64,000 nt of DNA from Musa acuminata AAA Group (lineage: Eukaryota; Streptophyta; Magnoliopsida; Zingiberales; Musaceae). This document shows positions 45,449 through 58,199 of this stretch, piece by piece (position 1 is the first letter of the stretch; every line of letters begins with the position of its first letter). Made by a program: the position numbers and the translations under genes. The stretch is from the NCBI RefSeq assembly GCF_036884655.1, contig NC_088331.1, positions 16,529,501 through 16,593,500 on the forward strand. The letters are read 5' to 3'. The notes below the pieces were generated by a model. It was not told the origin of the DNA and did not search any database. It saw nothing but the letters and a program-made list of their open reading frames with translations.

Positions 45449-46742
45449 TGTTGAATCTCATATTTTGATGATAAAATCAATTGATGAGTTATAATCTAAT
45501 ATGTATTTAAGTGATGCAATACTAGTTTCAATCAAGGAAAGATAAATCGATTAAAGTAGTGGAATCAGATGTTGGGCTAGAATGGAATATGTCAGAAGAT
45601 TGGACATCAGGCCTGAGCACTAGTTGACGTTTTAGTAGAAGGCTTCACGCCTTAAGTTCGGGCATCAAGAAAAAAGATAAAAAATTATGCCAAGGAGATC
45701 GGATGTTACGAAAGTCAACATGCTGATTTGGCAATACACCAAAGGAGAGGATGATGCACTGAAAGGTTAGACGAAGTGCCGAAGGGTTGGACAAAATATC
45801 GGATAAACCAATAACATGCTAAACAACATGGGATTCATGCTTATAATCAATCGTGCCTTGATTGAAGTATTCTAGGTTGTAATTAAATTGGTTTTAAATA
45901 TAATTAGACCAACTCAATTATGGGTCATTGGGCCTGATCTGGGGTTGATTTTGGCTTATTATGAGGCCCATTTAGTGGCCTAAAAGTTGGGTCAGGTAGT
46001 GGCACCGCTAGACCAAGTAGTGGAACCACTAGAGGCTTAGTCTCCAAGAGTCTAGTGTTCGAGGTTGTCAAGCAGTGGTACCGCCAGACTGGGTGGTGGT
46101 ACCACCCAAACACAATCTCTCAAATTGTATCAAGCGGTGGTCCCACCTAGTGTCAGTTTGCAGGTGGTGGTACCACCCAATACCAACAGTGGTACTGCCA
46201 ACACCCTAAAAACCCGAGATAAGACCCTTTTTGGCTCCAAATTTGAATTCATTTAGGGTTTATAAACACCCGACTCTTTCTTAATTGGGGTAGCAAGAAA
46301 AAAGAGCATAAAGGGGTTGTTATTCTGAGTTGAAAAAGTGCTAAGTGTCCTCCCCCTCTTTAAGTTTTAGGCTTAGTCTAAGAGATGTGTGAGGCATGTA
46401 AAAGTTATCTCCTAAACCTGTGAAAAGAAGAAAAAGTTGTAAGAAGATAGTTGATCTTTGCCTGTTGAAAGAAGATCGTTAGTGAACGTCGATGGCCTCG
46501 ATGAAAGAGGAATCGGGAGTGGACATAGGTTACGACAATTGAACCACTATAAAACTCTATTTGCATTTCTATTCTGTTTTTCATTCATATTGCTAACTAA
46601 TTTACTTGCATACTATGCTCATTACTCTTACAAACGTTTTAGAGTTAAACATTTTTTCGATACAAGCTTTATCGAATAAAATTTTTGAATCGTCAAAAGT
46701 TTTATGAAAGCACTCCTCTTAGTACTGATTTCGGTCCTAATA
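45449..46742 (+). mobile_element. Sirevirus-type 5' LTR, M1-only form (1294 bp)
   Basis: It runs TGTTGAATCTCA to GGTCCTAATA (a variant of CCTAACA). M1 lies at about 45520-45830 and M2 is absent. Palindromes are at 45995-46200. The TATA position has TTTATAAACACC near 46259. GTTAGTATCAGAGC, a primer binding site, follows at 46743. Confidence 0.9.
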
Positions 46743-46792
46743 GTTAGTATCAGAGCTAAGGTTTTTCTTGTTTGATTTAACACCAAAGAGAA

Positions 46793-48375
46793 ATGGCTTT
46801 TACTAGCAATCAAGAGGGCCTTTCTATCGTTCATCCTTTTATGTTCAATGGGATGGACTATACATATTGAAAAACTCGAATGAGAGTTTTCTTGCTTTCT
46901 ATAGATTTTGATTTATGAAATATTGTTGAAAGCAGTTTTTAAAAGTCTTCCAAACCAATGAATGAATGGAATGATCGGGAGAAGAAGATTTTTTCTTTGA
47001 ATGCTAGAGCTATGAACACTCTATTTTATGCTTTGTAGAAAAACGAGTTTAATCGTATTTCTTTATGTGAAACTAACTACACATGAGATTTGACACATAT
47101 TAGAAATAACTCATGAAGGTACGAATAGAGTAAAAGAATTTAAGATAAATATTTTGATGCATGATTTTGAATTATTTCGAATGAAGTCTAGCGAAACTAT
47201 TGTTGACATGTACACCCATTTTACGGATGTCGTTAATAGTTTGAAAGCTTATGACAAATATTTTTTTAATCTTGAACTTATAAAAAAGATTCTAAGATCC
47301 CTTCTAAAAAGTTAGGACTCAAAAGTAATGGCAATACAAGAATCAAAGGACTTGAACAATTTTTCACTTGAAGAACTTATCGAGTCTTTAATGACCTATG
47401 AAATGACATGTATTGCACATGACAAATATGATAACATTCTTTCAAAGAATAGAAAGGATTTGATACTTAGAATAAAAGAAGACTACTCGAGCGAAAGCTC
47501 AAGTGATGATGACCTTAAACTCCTCATCAGAAAATTCAAAAAATTCATAAAACATGAAACTAAGAACAAAAATAAACTTAAAAAGAAGAAGTTGTTAAAG
47601 AAGAAGAAAGTACTCAAGATGACTTAGGACAAATCGAGTACATCTGAAGATGACGAGCAAATCAATAAAGGCAAGGTGGTGAACTATACCTTAATGGCTC
47701 TCGACAATGAGGTAAATAACTTAACTGAAATGCCTTTACCTTATAATGAATTATTTGATGCATTCAATGATTTTTATAATAAATTTAAATTAGTTAATAA
47801 AATTATAAATTACTAAAAAGGATCATACTTATCTTTCTAATGAATTTAAAAAATTAAAAAATGAGCATGATAATTGTATGTTAAACTCTTACACTAAATG
47901 TGAAGAATTAGATTCATGCAAAAAGAAAAATTTATTATTACAACAAATGTTAGATAAATTTAAAATTAATAGTAAATCCTTAAACATGATTCTTGCTAAT
48001 AAGAGTCATATTCATAGATAGTAAGGAATTTGCTTTGTGAGTAACACTCAACAAAAACCAACTATCTTTGTTAAAGGACTTGCATTACATATTTTCTATG
48101 AAAATAGATGAAATTTTTATGATAGATTTGGGCATTATGCCTATAGATATTCACTTAAAAAGTATGACTCACATAAATTGGTTTGGGTTCCTAAAGGAAC
48201 TATAAATGTCCTTATGTTAAAAAACAAGATAGGTAGATCTAAATAAGATAGCAAACTCACCTTTCTTGTAGATAACTCTACAATCGAAAGCTAGGAACAA
48301 AAATAAAATTTTGATAGTGGATGCTCAAGGCTTATAACCAGAGATCCAACACACTTCACAAAGCTTGTCAACTGA
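46793..48375 (+). pseudogene. gag and protease start of the 45.4-kb element
   Basis: The ATG at 46793 begins a gag with many stops and shifts: 'NGMDYTY', KTRMRVFLLS, 'NARAMNTLFYAL', a TEMPLPYNELFDAFNDF linker, and at 48310-48345 the protease site FDSGCSRLITRDPTHF with its DSG intact. The zinc knuckle is lost. Coding trace stops soon after the protease motif and is followed by non-coding spacer, with no integrase or RT. Confidence 0.85.
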
Positions 48376-49221
48376 AACAAAATGATTTTGATTGAAAATG
48401 CTTTGTGTTTAATGAAATCATGCTTGATGATTTAATGAGTTAATTATGCATGATGATTTGAAGTAATGATAATTTTTGTGATTTATAGTTTATTAATCTT
48501 GATGATTTTTATGATAAAATTTACTTTTTCAGTTTTAAACGATGATTGAAAATGCTTTGTATTTAATGAAATCAATATACATTGTTTTAAGTGAATTTTT
48601 TCAAATGTAAGAAAAGTGATTTTGATGATGAGTTTGGAGTTGACAAATTGAATTTGAATGAGGTTTTCCCAATAGAATCATAAACTTTCTTTTGATTTCT
48701 CTACTTGGGATATCTTCTATGAGAATCAAAATATTTTCTGTCTTTGATGATTTCTTCTTACCACTTACTAAAGAATAGACTTGTGCAAACAAACTATGAC
48801 CTTGATAATGGTTTGTAATGGTTTAAAATTATGCATGTTATGCCTTGATGACTTGAAACCATATTTTGATATCATACATACCCAAGTAATGATGATTTAA
48901 AAAATTATTATTTTGGTATAATGCCTAAAGTGATGATGATGATGACTTGGTACTTCTTACAAGAAAATTTTATAAATTGAGATTTATTTTTTATGAATCA
49001 TGATCCTGATGACTTGAGATTTTTTTATGAATGAATCAAGTTCTCCTATGTTTCTTTTGATTTTTCAGAATTATAACTTGAGATTTTTTATGAATCAAGA
49101 TCGTTTACTATAATTTTTTCTTTTTGCTATTTGACTTATCTAAATAAACCATGATGTTTACAACTTGAGTTTTATTATGTATAATTTCTTTGTATTTATG
49201 GTTGTAAATATATTGGTAAAT
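48376..49221 (+). other. AT-rich spacer of the 45.4-kb element
   Basis: 'AACAAAATGATTTTGATTGA' opens the same spacer type as at 25385 and 62350. No gene, purine tract or 3' LTR of its own was seen before the next element at 49222. Confidence 0.6.
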
Positions 49222-50644
49222 TATTGAATCTCAGATTTTGATGATAAAATCAATTGGTAAATTATTTGATCTAATCTATATGTTGAGAAAATTATGCAGG
49301 ATTAACTACGATAGCGGTAAGACATAAAGCAAATGTTGTGCTAGAGTCAAGATCGAGATTTCGTTGGGAGTTCGAGAGTTCATCGAAAGACTGGACGTTC
49401 ATCAAAAGTTTTACCGGAATTAATCGAGAAGTCCAAGAGCTTGCCAAAGAAGCTCATCAGAACTCACCAATAAGATCGTCGTGAAGTCCAGGAACTTGTT
49501 GGAAGTCCACCAGAACATTGTTGAGAGATCGTCGGAAGTTCGTCGGAAAATTGTTGGAAGCTCACCGGAAGAACAATTGATGTATCGAAATAAGAATACT
49601 TTTTTAAATGTCTTAATTATTATAGTTAGACCTTAAGTTGAGTTAGGATTGGGAGGTAATCCCACTAACTCAGTTAGTGGCCAACTGGGCCCTTAACAGG
49701 AATGAATTGGACTGGATTAAACAGCTCATTCAACACCTGAAGTAACGGTCGACGATGGCACCGCTTGGGACTCGATCTCCCAGGTGTTTTGGGTGGTGTT
49801 AATGCATAGACTGGGTAGTGGCATCGCTTGGGACTCGGTCTCCTAGGTTTTTTAGGCGATGGTACCGCCTAGACCATGCAGTGGTACCGTTGGCAGTTAT
49901 TACCTGCAAGCGGTGGTATCGCTAGAGCTTACTCTTTGAGAGTTCTGTTAGGCGATGGTACCGCTAAACTAGGCGATAGTACCACCCAATAATGGCGGTG
50001 GTACCGCCATTACCCCGAAATCCGGAGATGTGATACTTTTTGACTCCAATTCTGAAGTCATTGGGGTCTGTAAATACCCCATCCTTTTCTACTTGGAAGG
50101 GTAACAAAGTGCAATCAAAAGTGTTGAAAAATATTAAGTATTGGGGTGTAAAAAATGTTGTAAAAGTGAGAAGATCCTCCTCCCTCTCTTAGCTTTGTAA
50201 TCATCTAAGAAAAAGGAGTGAGGCTTATAAGGGTTATCTCCTAAACCCGTGAAAAGGAGATAGTACTGTAAAGAGGTGGTTGGTCTTTGCCTATTGAAGG
50301 AGGACCATTAGTGGACGTCGGTGACCTCGATAGAGGAGGAATCGGAAGTGGATGTAGGTCACAATGATCGAGCCACTATAAATTCTGATATGTTCTTTCC
50401 TTACTATAAATTCTCTTTACTGCATTCAACTTTATTACATTGCAAACTGCCCAACCTTCTCTTCTCTACTTATTCAAAGTGAAACAAATAATTTGAGTCA
50501 AAATTAATTTTTATCATACAAAGGATTTTGAATCGACGTAATTTTTTCGCTGCACTAATTCACACACCAACACACACCCCCATAGACCCCCCCCCCCCCC
50601 CCCCCCCCACGCTCCCTCTCTTAGTACCCCTCTTGATCCTAACA
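49222..50644 (+). mobile_element. Sirevirus-type 5' LTR, M2-only form (1423 bp)
   Basis: It starts TATTGAATCTCAG (TG changed to TA) and ends GATCCTAACA. M2 lies at about 49300-49590 and M1 is absent. Palindromes are at 49740-50010, the TATA-like TGTAAATACCCC near 50069, and a long C-run at 50587-50608. The 3' partner starts at 56100. Confidence 0.9.
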
Positions 50645-50660
50645 ATTAGTATCAGAGTAA
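50645..50660 (+). other. Primer binding site
   Basis: ATTAGTATCAGAG directly after the LTR, one or two mismatches from the initiator tRNA-Met type site. Confidence 0.8.
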
Positions 50661-50693
50661 GGTCACTCTCGTTTAGTTTAAAACCCAAGAGAT

Positions 50694-52400
50694 ATGAAAT
50701 TTGCCAGCAACCAAGAGGGTCATTCAATTACATGTCCACCCATATTCAATAGGACGGATTACACATATTGGAAGACTAGAATGAGGATTTTTCTAATTTC
50801 AATGAATTTTGAGTTATCGAACATTGTAGAAAATGGCTTTCAAAAGTGTTCTCTTCTAATGAGCGATTAGAATGAGTTGGAGAAGAAGGCTTTCGCTTTA
50901 AATACCAAGGCTATAAATGTCTTATTTTGTGCTTTAGATAAAAACGAGTTCAATATAGTGTCTATTTGTGAAATGACTTTTGATATTTGGCACACACTCG
51001 AAATCACTCAGGAAGGCACTAGTAGAGTAAATAAGTCGAAGATAAATCTTTTAGTTCATACTTATAAATTGTTTCGGATAAAGCCAAGTGAGACCATTGT
51101 CGATATGTACACCCATTTTACGGATATCGTCAATAGTTTAAAAACTCTTGGCAAATATTTTTTAAACTTTAAACTTGTTAATAAAATCTTGAGATCCCTT
51201 CCAAAGAGTTGGGATTATAAAGTAACGACTATTCAAGAGGCTAAGGATTTAAGTAACTTTCCTCTCGAAAAACTTATCGGGTCACTAATAACCTATGAGA
51301 TGACTTGCAATGCTCATAAAGAGCTTAAGAACAACGTTCTAAAGAATAGGAAGGATATATCACTAAGAACTCAAGAATATCACTTGAAAGAAAATTCAAG
51401 TGATAGGAACTATGATGATGACTTGACACTCTTGACAAGAAAGTTTAAGAAATTAATAAAAAATAATAAATTTAAAAATGACACTAAAAATAAATTTAAA
51501 CTTAAGAAAGAACAAGTTATATGTTGTGAATGCAAGAAGCCAGGATATTTCAAAAGTGAATATCCCTAAGCAAAGAAGAAGCAACCAAAGAAGAAGAAGG
51601 CTCTTAAAGCAACTTGGGATGATTCAAGTGCATCCGAAGAAGAGGAGCCAACCAACACAAAGCAAGTTGCTCACTATGCACTAATGACTATCGGAGATGA
51701 GGTAAGCAGTTTATTAGATGCAAATTTATCTTTTGATTAATTACTAAATATTTTTCATGATTTATTTGATGAATGTAAATTAGTTAGTAAAAAATATAAA
51801 CTATTAAAAAATGAGCATGCTTCTCTTGTTAGTGATTTTGATAAATTAAAAGTTGAGCACAATGATAGTTTAGCTCCTTGCACAAAATGTGATAAATTAG
51901 ACATACTTAAAAAAGGAAAACTTGCTGCTCAAAAAAACCTTAGAAAAGTTTGAGGTTTGTAGCAAGTCCTTGAATATGATCCTTGCCAATAAGGGTCACG
52001 TTCATAGAAAAGGCGGAATCAGATTTGTGAGTAGCTCTTACCAAAATCCAACCACCTTTGTTAAAAGCCCTACCTTACATGTTTCACCCTGAAACAAATG
52101 TAACTTTTATTGTAAATTTGGACATGTTACTTATCAATGTCCGTTTAAGAGATATAGTCCACACAAATTGATTTAGGTTCCTAAAGGAACCTCAAATGAC
52201 TCCATGCAATATGATAAGTTGTGTAGATCGATTTTTGAGGCACCTAAGGTTAAATGGGTACCTAAAAATCACCCTTTTTTATAGAATTATCTACCATAAT
52301 AAGCTAGGAGTAAGAATGATAGTTTGATAGTGGATGCTCAAGGCTTATGACCGGAGATCCAAAATAACTCATAAAGCTCTCTAGCCAAAATAACAAAGAA
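50694..52400 (+). pseudogene. gag and protease start of the 49.2-kb element
   Basis: The frame opens at the ATG at 50694 and has a stop at 50868-50870. It is then open from 50877 to 51569: 'FALNTKAINVLFCALDKNEF', FDIWHTLEITQEGTSRVNKS, 'VDMYTHFTDIVNSL', 'LEKLIGSLITYEMTCN'. The zinc knuckle CCECKKPGYFKSEYP has lost its His and last Cys to Tyr. A linker (KKKALKATWDDSSASEEEEP) and, at 52322, the protease start FDSGCSRLMTGDP follow. No integrase or RT is present; the next coding unit is a different ORF. Confidence 0.9.
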
Positions 52401-52890
52401 AAGATCATTAGAATTAAAACTATCAGTTACAAAATGATACTTATATTCCATAAGATCATGTTTGATGACTTGATAATGCAATGATCATTTGAAATCTTAT
52501 GTGATAAACACTTGATCTTGATCTCTCAATATTTGAAACTTGAGAATTCTTATGCATGGGTTCCTTTCTCACGGTTTTCGGATTTCTAGATTTCTCGACA
52601 TTTGAAAATTGAGTCTTCATTTGCTATTATTTCTTCTCGTTGCAAAAAGAGAAATTTGATTCATGGAACATTAGTATGATTGGTCTTTTATGAATTGATA
52701 ATTTCAATAAAAGTTCTTCCTCTCATTTACGAAAATTGAACTTCATTTTGACTTGATACGACATTAGCGAATAAGCATTCGCACCACAAAATAACTATGA
52801 TCTTGCTTAAAAGAGCAGGCAAGAATTCTTGTCTATTGAGAAGCAATGATGCTAGATGAAGAAAAACAATAAATTGAGGAAAATAGTGCA
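52401..52890 (+). other. Spacer between protease remnant and extra ORF
   Basis: AT-rich, no gene recognised. Confidence 0.5.
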
Positions 52891-53244
52891 CCAGCGGTGG
52901 CACCGCTGGACTAGCGGTAGCACCGCCAGTAGGCACTGGTTATAGGCAGTGGCACCACCCGCAACTCTACCCTATAAAAAGGCTTTTAGGGCTGGTGGTA
53001 GAACCAACCCCAAGCCCTCCTACATCTCTTCCCCACACCTCTAAACTCCTCTCCACCCCTCATTCTCCTTACTCCTCCTCTAGAAACTCAAGGAAACCCT
53101 TCTTTTCTTCAAATCTAAGGATCAATCTCAACCTTTCAAGAAGATCACTATAAGGGTAATTCTTAAACCTTTTCTCTCAATTCATTGATAGATCTTGCCT
53201 CTTATATGTAGTTCTCTCATTATTTATGTATTTAGTCTCATCTC
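52891..53244 (+). promoter_or_regulatory. Promoter-like block before the extra ORF
   Basis: Three palindromes of the LTR type, AGCGGTGGCACCGCT (52893), AGCGGTAGCACCGCC (52913) and GGCAGTGGCACCACC (52945), stand just before TATAAAAA (52973-52980). A pyrimidine-rich leader follows to the ATG at 53245. This repeats the U3 promoter layout of the family LTRs outside an LTR. Promoter activity is inferred. Confidence 0.55.
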
Positions 53245-54134
53245 ATGGCTTCTAGAAGATCGTCAAGAGACAAAGGAAATAAGAGAGTAGATCAAACCTA
53301 TGACTCCACACTCTTTGATTCTTCTCAACATGCCCTTAAATTTTCAACCATAGAGTCTAGAAATGTTCATATGTAGATTTAGAGAAATTAGGTAATTTGA
53401 AACCAATTCAATGATTTGCTAACCTAGATATCCTCCCAATCCTTCAAATAAGTGAACCTATCTATCCTATATTTATTAGATTATTTTACAATAACTTGCA
53501 TGTGGATGAACACGATAGGGTCTCCACTTATCTCTTAGGACATTATATACTCATTATGGATAATGTAATATACAACCTCATGGGAATTGTTGAAAAAAGG
53601 AGATGGTGTTACTTTAGAGGACAATGGGACAAAGAATCAGTTGGGACCACTTATTCTGATGTCTTAGGTACAATTTTTGATAATCCAAACTTGTCTATTC
53701 TTCCCAAAAGCTATGAATATTTACTATCATTCAACACCAAATTACTTCATTATATCTTAGTAAGTATTATACTCCCAAAACAATATCATCATGATGAAGT
53801 TAGCCAAATGGAGTTAGGTACTATGTATTGGATTATGAAGGGACATGACAATTATTTTGGTTACCTAATACAGCAAAACATGATTGAACTATTAAAAAAA
53901 AACATGATGCTTCCATATGGTGGTTTGATCACTAGACTAATCCATGCCTATGACATAGTCATTCCACCTGACGAAGAAATAATGAAACTAGATAGGTTCA
54001 ACATCATAAATAGAAACCTGCTAAGAAGATTAAGATATATTGTCAGAAATGGGATATGGACTAGATTACTAAGAAGAACTGACCTCCCCCCACCTGATCA
54101 AGAACTTGAAACACTAATATTTAGGGAAAATTAA
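53245..54134 (+). pseudogene. Extra ORF, plant transposon/envelope-like protein (frameshifted)
   Basis: It begins MASRRSSRDKGNKRVDQTYD at 53245, with a basic N-terminus, and stops after NVHM. The main frame (53415-54134, about 240 codons) is two bases out of phase: 'IYPIFIRLFYNNLHVDEHD', 'STYLLGHYILIMDNVIYNLM', ILPKSYEYL, 'LLHYILVSIILPKQYHHDEV', 'LPYGGLITRLIHAYDIVIPP'. This pattern recalls the 'putative plant transposon protein' family, also called envelope-like in some Sireviruses; I judge this from memory. No membrane segment or signal peptide is obvious. It lies where pol should be, between gag and the 3' spacer. Its function in the parent family is unknown to me. Confidence 0.6.
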
Positions 54135-56084
54135 TCTCCTTCTACTTGTCCCTATGAGGCAGCACCTCCAACAGAGCAAGCACCCTCTACATCTACTAAT
54201 CCAATAGTGACTTGATTGGATCAAATTGAACAATGTCAAGTGTAAATTGAACTACGTCAAGATTAAATCTTAACCGAGATGTAGCAAATTCATCAACAAC
54301 TGAATATTTTGTTTAAGCATTTTGATTTACCACCCCCTGAATAAGTTATGTATTTTCTTTTGCTGATAAAAGGGGGTAGAGAACTAAAAAGTACCTTGAT
54401 GAGTTGTACTCTTTGATACACTATACTTCTTATGATACACCCTTTGATGTCATGCATTTCTTGATGATAGCTAAATGTATGCATCACTCTAAGAATTAGA
54501 CTTGATAAATCTTTTGAATAGATAAATTCCTTGATACATTCTTCGAATTTCTCAGTTTTCTTTTTATTTAAGAATGCTTTTCCTTCTCATGATATTTACA
54601 CTAGAAAAGATTTAAATCTTGGTATTATAACTTGATGTATTATTTCTCATATGATGATTAGAGTTAGGGATGTTAAATTGTCTGAATGCATGAGTTTGTT
54701 GTAATTCTTTTCCGAACTATCTTTCTCTTAATGTATTTCATGAATGGAGCTTTCATGAATCTATTTCGTTTTTATCTTCCTTGGTATCAAGTTTACTCCA
54801 TACTCTTGCTCCATCACGTAATGATGTTTGATACACTTAGTCCCTTCACCCATTGAATTCATTGACAAATGCATCTTTCACATATTTCACTCTTATGAAT
54901 TCTTAATGAGAAATAGATTTAATTTATGAAGTTTTATTCATGGATTTCTTTTTATCCTTTCCCATGAATCCTTCCTTAGTCTTCTCATGAAGGAAGAATG
55001 TTTATGAATTTTTAGTGTGTAATAATCACTTGCAAGAATGGTAATTTGATTTAGTATGTAACGGATTTGATTTAGTGTGTAACGGATTTGATTTATGTTT
55101 GATACACTTAATCCTTTTCATTGTTAAAGTTGAAGCATGATTTAATGAAACTCATTTATTGTTTTGAATTTGATTTGGTTCAAATCCTTTCATGAATTTG
55201 GGTCTTCATGGATTCTTTCCTTACCCTTCTTCCTTTTCTTGTTCTTATGACAAAGGAAGAAAGAGACTTGCATAACTAAAGAAGAACCAAAAAGCCCTTG
55301 AGTAAAAATGTTAGCTTATTCAAAGATAAATTATTGTGCAAAGTTTTGCTTACCTTCATTTATTGTTTGGATACATTAGTGTGAAACTTGCTTGAATTTT
55401 TACCACACTTACATTATTGATTTGTTATTCCTTTTTGTTAATAACAAAGGGGGAGAAATGTGGCAAATTGATGACTAAATGAATGTGTTAGATAAGTGCA
55501 TAAAATGTATTGCGAATGCTTAAAATATGAGCAAATCTAATTAGAATCGTCAAATACATTGCACATACTTGAAACATATCAAAATGTATTGCATATGAAT
55601 ATTTGAAATCTTTATCATAGTTACCTCAAAATGCATGCATCATATGTATCGTAGATATTTGAAATATTTCATGAATGATTGATAAATGTCTATCATAACG
55701 ATAAGGTATCATGAGCTTAATTTGCTATTTACAATTGATACCACGCCTCAAAACGATGAATTGTCATCTTTTATCGAGAATTGTCATCTTGTTAAATTTT
55801 ATATTCGAAACTCATATCATATTTGAAAATGATGATTGTCTATCATCATTAACTTCAAAATGGATGTCACACGTTGACATCGTTTTTTATTGATAAATAT
55901 GTGGTATCGTATTGGTAAATCATGATAAGTATTATGATATGTATATTGATAAGTTTAATTTAATATAACTTATTGGTTTGATGCTTGAATTCAAAGCCCT
56001 TGAATTCAAAAATGTATTTTTTCAAAAATGGCATATAGATAGGGGGAATTAAGGTTAACTCCGTCATCAATTGATTATCATCAT
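54135..56084 (+). other. AT-rich spacer with purine tracts
   Basis: Nearly 2 kb of non-coding sequence with duplicated words, for example TTTGATTTAGTGTGTAACGG twice near 55050-55090. Purine motifs recur, such as AAAGGGGGAGAAAT (about 55446) and ATAGGGGGAAT (56039). Equivalent to the spacer at 25236-27961. Confidence 0.7.
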
Positions 56085-56099
56085 AAAAAAGGGGGAGAT
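56085..56099 (+). other. Polypurine tract
   Basis: AAAAAAGGGGGAGAT next to the 3' LTR start TATTGAATC. Confidence 0.85.
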
Positions 56100-56554
56100 T
56101 ATTGAATCTCAGATTTTGATGATGAAATCAATTGGTAAATTATTTAATCTAATCTATATGTTGAGAAAAGTGTACAAGATTAACTACGGTAGTAGTAAGA
56201 CATAAAGAAAATGTTATGCGGGAGTCAAGATTGAGATTTCGTTGGGAGTTTGAAAAGTTCATCGGATGATCGGACGTTTGTCAGAAGTTCCACCGGAATT
56301 AACCGAGAAATCCAGGAGCTTACCAAAGAAGCTTGTCGGAACTCGCCAAGAAGATCGTCGTGAAGTCCAGGAGCTTGCTGGAAGTCCACCGGAACATTGC
56401 CGAAAGATCGTCGGAAGTTCATTGAAAAATCGTCGGAAGCTTGTCGGAAGAACAATTGACGTACAGGAACAAGAATGCTTTGTAAATGTCTAAATTATTG
56501 TAGTTAGACCTTAAGTTGAGTTAGGATTGGGAGGTAATCCCACTAACTCAGTTA
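56100..56554 (+). mobile_element. 3' LTR of the 49.2-kb element, split by a nested element
   Basis: It matches 49222-49677 (same TATTGAATCTCAG start, M2) and stops at 'AACTCAGTTA', where a new LTR begins at 56555. The remainder should lie beyond the nested DNA, outside this window. Confidence 0.88.
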
Positions 56555-58137
56555 TGTTGAATCTCGAATTTTGATGATAAAACTAATTAATAGTGTTTAT
56601 GATTTGATCTGTGTTTTGAGTGACGCAGGATGCTTCGATCAGGGTGAGATAATTAAAGCAGGAAGAATCATGTTAGGCTAGAGAAAAAAATGTCAAAGGA
56701 TTGAACATCGAGCCAAAGGATTGATCGACGTATTAGCAGAAGGCTTCGGGCCATGAGTTCGAGCATCGGGCCAAGAAGAGCAATAATTACGCTAAGTAAA
56801 TCAGAATTATGGAGGTCAACTAACCGATTGGGAAATAGGCCGCAAGAGAGGACGATGCGCCGAAGATTCAAACGAAACACTGATAAACCAATGACATGCC
56901 GGACAACACTTGATTTGCATTGTAATAATTGTCTAGATTGAAGTAGGTTTTATTTATGCAGGATTAACTACAATAGCAAGGCATAAAGCAAAATGAAGTC
57001 TTAGAGTCAAGAACGTAATTTCGTTGGGAGTTCGAGAGTTCATCGGAAGTCTGGATGTTCGACGAAAGTTCTATCAAAATTGACCGAGAAGTCCTGGAGC
57101 TTGCCAAAGAAACTCATCGGAACTCACCAAGAAGATCGTCGTGAAGTCCAGGAGCTTACCGGGAGTCCGCTGGAACATTGCCGAGAGATCGTCGGAAGCT
57201 CGCTAGAAGAAACCTAGACTTACAGACTTGTTTAACTTAGTAAATGTCTTAAATTTCATAGTTAGCACATAATTGGGATTGGAATTGGGCTAACCAAACT
57301 AGGGGCCAGTTGGGCCCATGTATGGACTATGTTGGGCCCAATGAAAGGCCCAAACAGTGACCCAACAGGTGGCACCATCGTGGCACAGTCTTTGAGACTA
57401 TGTCAAGCGGTAGTACCGCCCAGTAGTAGTGTCAGGTGATAGTAATGCCAGTTTGGGTGGTAGTATCCCCTAGACATAGTCTCCCAAATGGTGGTACCGC
57501 CTAGTGACAATGCTGTAGGCGGTGGTACTGCTCAGCACAGGCAATGGTACAGCTAGGACCCAGGAAACCCGGGATGAGACATTTTTAGGTTCTAAGTTCG
57601 AATCAACTTGAGGCCTATAAATACCCCTCTCATCCTTAGTTAACTTACACAAGCATAGAGAGCTTAAAAATAGGAAAACGTTATTGCAATCACTTGAGAG
57701 ATCCCCTTCTCTAGTTTAAGTTTAGAATTCTGTTTAGGAGAAGTGAGTGCCTGTAAAGGTTGTCTTCTAAACCCGTGAAAAGGAGAAGAGGGGTGTAAAA
57801 GGTGGTTGGTCTTCGCCTATTAAAGGAAGACCGATAATGGATGCCGATGGCCTCGACGAAAGAGGAATCGGTGGAGTAGATATAGGTCATGACGACCGAA
57901 CTATTATAAATTGGTTTGTATTCTTGTTCTGCTTTTAATTCTCTTATTGCAAACTGATTTACTTACTTTACTCATTACATTCTTACAAATGTTTTAAAGT
58001 TAAACACCCTCCGAGATTGGTTTTAATCGTACAAAGATTTTACGAAACTGACATTTTTACCACTGCACTAATTCACCTCCCAACCCACCCCCCCCCACCC
58101 CCTCTTAGTGTCGACTCATTCCTAATAGTTGGTATCA
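56555..58137 (+). mobile_element. Sirevirus-type 5' LTR, M1+M2 form (1583 bp)
   Basis: It runs TGTTGAATCTCG to TTCCTAATA, with M1 (56625-56910), M2 (56960-57210), palindromes (57370-57570) and TATAAATACCCC near 57617. A TTGGTATCAGAGCC primer binding site follows at 58139. AGTTA (56550-56554) is its expected target duplication; the partner is outside the window. Confidence 0.9.
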
Positions 58138-58177
58138 GAGCCACATTTTTCTTATTTGGTTTAACACCTAAAGATAA

Positions 58178-58199
58178 ATGACTCTTTTCGGCTTTCAAG
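58178..58199 (+). pseudogene. First codons of gag, cut by a nested insertion
   Basis: The ATG at 58178 opens a frame of seven codons ending SFQ before TGTTAAATCTCAG, a new LTR, begins at 58200. The same start (FSFQEGH) is seen in relatives. TCAAG (58195-58199) should be the target duplication. Confidence 0.8.

Noticed and set aside
53245..54134. Host gene of unknown function
   Set aside because: It is enclosed by a Sirevirus-type 5' LTR and gag on one side and a purine tract and 3' LTR on the other, and resembles transposon-associated proteins; better seen as element cargo.
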